Shown here: positions 63,079 through 64,000 of the stretch, piece after piece
How positions within the stretch are numbered: position 1 is the stretch's first letter
How the letters are laid out: the number at the start of each line of letters is the position of its first letter
Assembly: GCF_016464705.1 (NCBI RefSeq)
Contig: NZ_JAEHOB010000001.1
Span: forward strand, 310,001-374,000
Direction: 5' to 3'
DNA: 64,000 nt
Origin: Qaidamihabitans albus
GTDB lineage: Bacteria; Actinomycetota; Actinomycetes; Mycobacteriales; Pseudonocardiaceae
Program-made: the position numbers and the translations under genes
The notes under the pieces: model-generated
Databases searched by the model: none
Told to the model about the DNA's origin: nothing
What the model saw: only the letters and a program-made list of their open reading frames with translations

Positions 63079-64000
63079 CTAGTAACTATCCGTGTCGGAG
63101 TCAGGTTCCCCATCGGACGACAGGATATGTTCGTTCGCGTTTCCGGCTCCGTTGAGTGTGCGAGCACCATGCCGGCGCTCGACAAGGAACAGCTGCCCAT
63201 CCCACGAGAAACCGCGGTCACCGGTGCGCAACCAGGTTCCAGCAAAGGACCGGGTCGTCGCGCGTAGATCGCGATAGTAGCCAAAGGTCACAGACGGGCC
63301 TCTGATCTGAACCTCGCCGACGACGCCGTCACCCGAGAGTTGGCCGCCGGTGTCTACAATGCGCAGTTCGACTCCCGCGACCGGTGGGCCTACGGATACG
63401 TACGGCCTGGCGCTCGGCATGCTTGGCTGAACGAGGTCGACCGTCCCGTCACAGGCCAGCTTTTGGTCGTCCACGACCACCGTCAGGGCACTGGCGTTCG
63501 GGTGTTTCGAGGTCACCACCGCAGCGGCTTCCGTCAACTGGTACACCGGATGCATTGTGGTCGGGGCGACATTGGCGCGTGCGAACGTCGCCTTGAAGCG
63601 GCCGATGGTGCCGGCGGTAACCTGCTCGCCTCCGTTGAACGCGACCCGCCATCGAGACAGGTCGATGCCATCGGATTGCTTTGAGGACATCGCGGTACAG
63701 AGACGTTCGTAAGAAGCGTTGTCGCCGAGGGTGACGGTTGCCTTCCGGTCGGCGAGGTATCGGAGGAGCTTGTGTGGTTGCCTGCGTAGCACACCAGGGC
63801 TGAAGACGTGTGAGGTTCCACCGTCGACGATCTGGCCTACCAGCGCGGCCAACCCCATGTGGCTGGACAGCGGAAGCCACTGGACAAGGATGTCGGCGGG
63901 GTTCAGCAACGCCGCTCGGCGCATTGCCCGGATACCGGCCATCACCTCGCCGTGATTCAGAGCCACGCCCTTCGGAACGCCGGTGGTACCCGCGGTGAAC
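63079..64000 (-). CDS. Acyl-AMP ligase (FAAL-like adenylation enzyme), 5' end outside window
   Basis: The visible 307 residues begin at the A3 ATP-binding motif FTAGTTGVPKGVALNHGEVM and include LVQWLPLSSHMGLAALVGQ, ATVTLGDNASYERL, VYQLTEAAAVV and the A7-like TWLRTGDRGF. This is the middle of a fatty-acyl-AMP ligase-type enzyme. It stops at TAG soon after GQLFLVERRHG, so most of the C-terminal lysine domain is missing or altered. G+C is lower than elsewhere. It probably belongs to a secondary-metabolite cluster lying to the right. Confidence 0.75.
   Translation of the reverse strand, partial: FTAGTTGVPKGVALNHGEVMAGIRAMRRAALLNPADILVQWLPLSSHMGLAALVGQIVDGGTSHVFSPGVLRRQPHKLLRYLADRKATVTLGDNASYERLCTAMSSKQSDGIDLSRWRVAFNGGEQVTAGTIGRFKATFARANVAPTTMHPVYQLTEAAAVVTSKHPNASALTVVVDDQKLACDGTVDLVQPSMPSARPYVSVGPPVAGVELRIVDTGGQLSGDGVVGEVQIRGPSVTFGYYRDLRATTRSFAGTWLRTGDRGFSWDGQLFLVERRHGARTLNGAGNANEHILSSDGEPDSDTDSY

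Overview
The window is chromosomal DNA of a high-G+C actinobacterium, most likely a Pseudonocardiaceae member close to Amycolatopsis (inference). The grounds are the very high G+C, the frequent GTG starts, mycothiol synthase (mshD), an orphan GlnR, an RsiG-like protein with paired c-di-GMP motifs, DUF1416/SseC, and a gene order at 1.3-21.7 kb that from memory parallels M. tuberculosis Rv0811c-Rv0823c. No rRNA, tRNA, CRISPR array, prophage or intact insertion sequence was recognised.

Layout. 0-21.7 kb is core-like. It holds an asparaginase-family gene (cut by the window edge) coupled to rsiG; ygfZ and pabC; a nitrobindin-type gene with a 32-residue membrane peptide; a sulfur operon (lmeA, thioredoxin, a cysteine-rich leader peptide, DUF4395, sseA, sseC); glnR and mshD; the phosphate genes pstSCAB and phoU with two PHO-box-like sites and a hairpin between pstS and pstC; a long LytR-CpsA-Psr protein; a GGDEF protein; a VOC gene, an HxlR regulator and an ECF sigma factor; and dusB. 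21.8-31.1 kb holds secreted and membrane functions (Cu/Zn SOD, EamA transporter, GH13 glucosidase, S1 protease, SPW protein), an unrecognised 355-residue protein and a 914-residue LAL-type LuxR regulator.

31.1-50.9 kb is accessory in character. It holds an FMN reductase divergent from a monooxygenase-like gene; a 21-residue peptide with eight cysteines; a Ser/Thr kinase with an unusual Asn/Lys/Asp tail; a LacI regulator divergent from a GH10 xylanase; folE divergent from a cysteine-bearing regulator; a remnant NmrA-type oxidoreductase; a mercury locus (ArsR-type regulator, merA, merB); a CPBP protease; nfeD-slipin; a broken epoxide hydrolase; furA-katG; and an XRE-cupin regulator divergent from a second, more degraded epoxide hydrolase. 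51-62 kb is a run of small regulated cassettes: TetR/aldo-keto reductase, YdeI-like, ArsR-SRPBCC-mycothiol-type, a two-component system, YceI plus an ABC exporter, YqeY, and TetR plus an ABC exporter. The last 2 kb has visibly lower G+C and holds a hypothetical protein, a small secreted peptide and the 3' part of an acyl-AMP ligase.

Two themes cross the window. First, a dispersed palindrome of about 46 bp occurs six times, usually at gene 3' ends, and in several cases supplies the stop codon. Second, several genes have a TANNNT element 6-7 nt before a GTG, the signature of leaderless mRNAs. The strongest candidates for undescribed biology are the eight-cysteine microprotein at 32617-32682, the palindrome family, and the cysteine leader peptide placed between thioredoxin and DUF4395.
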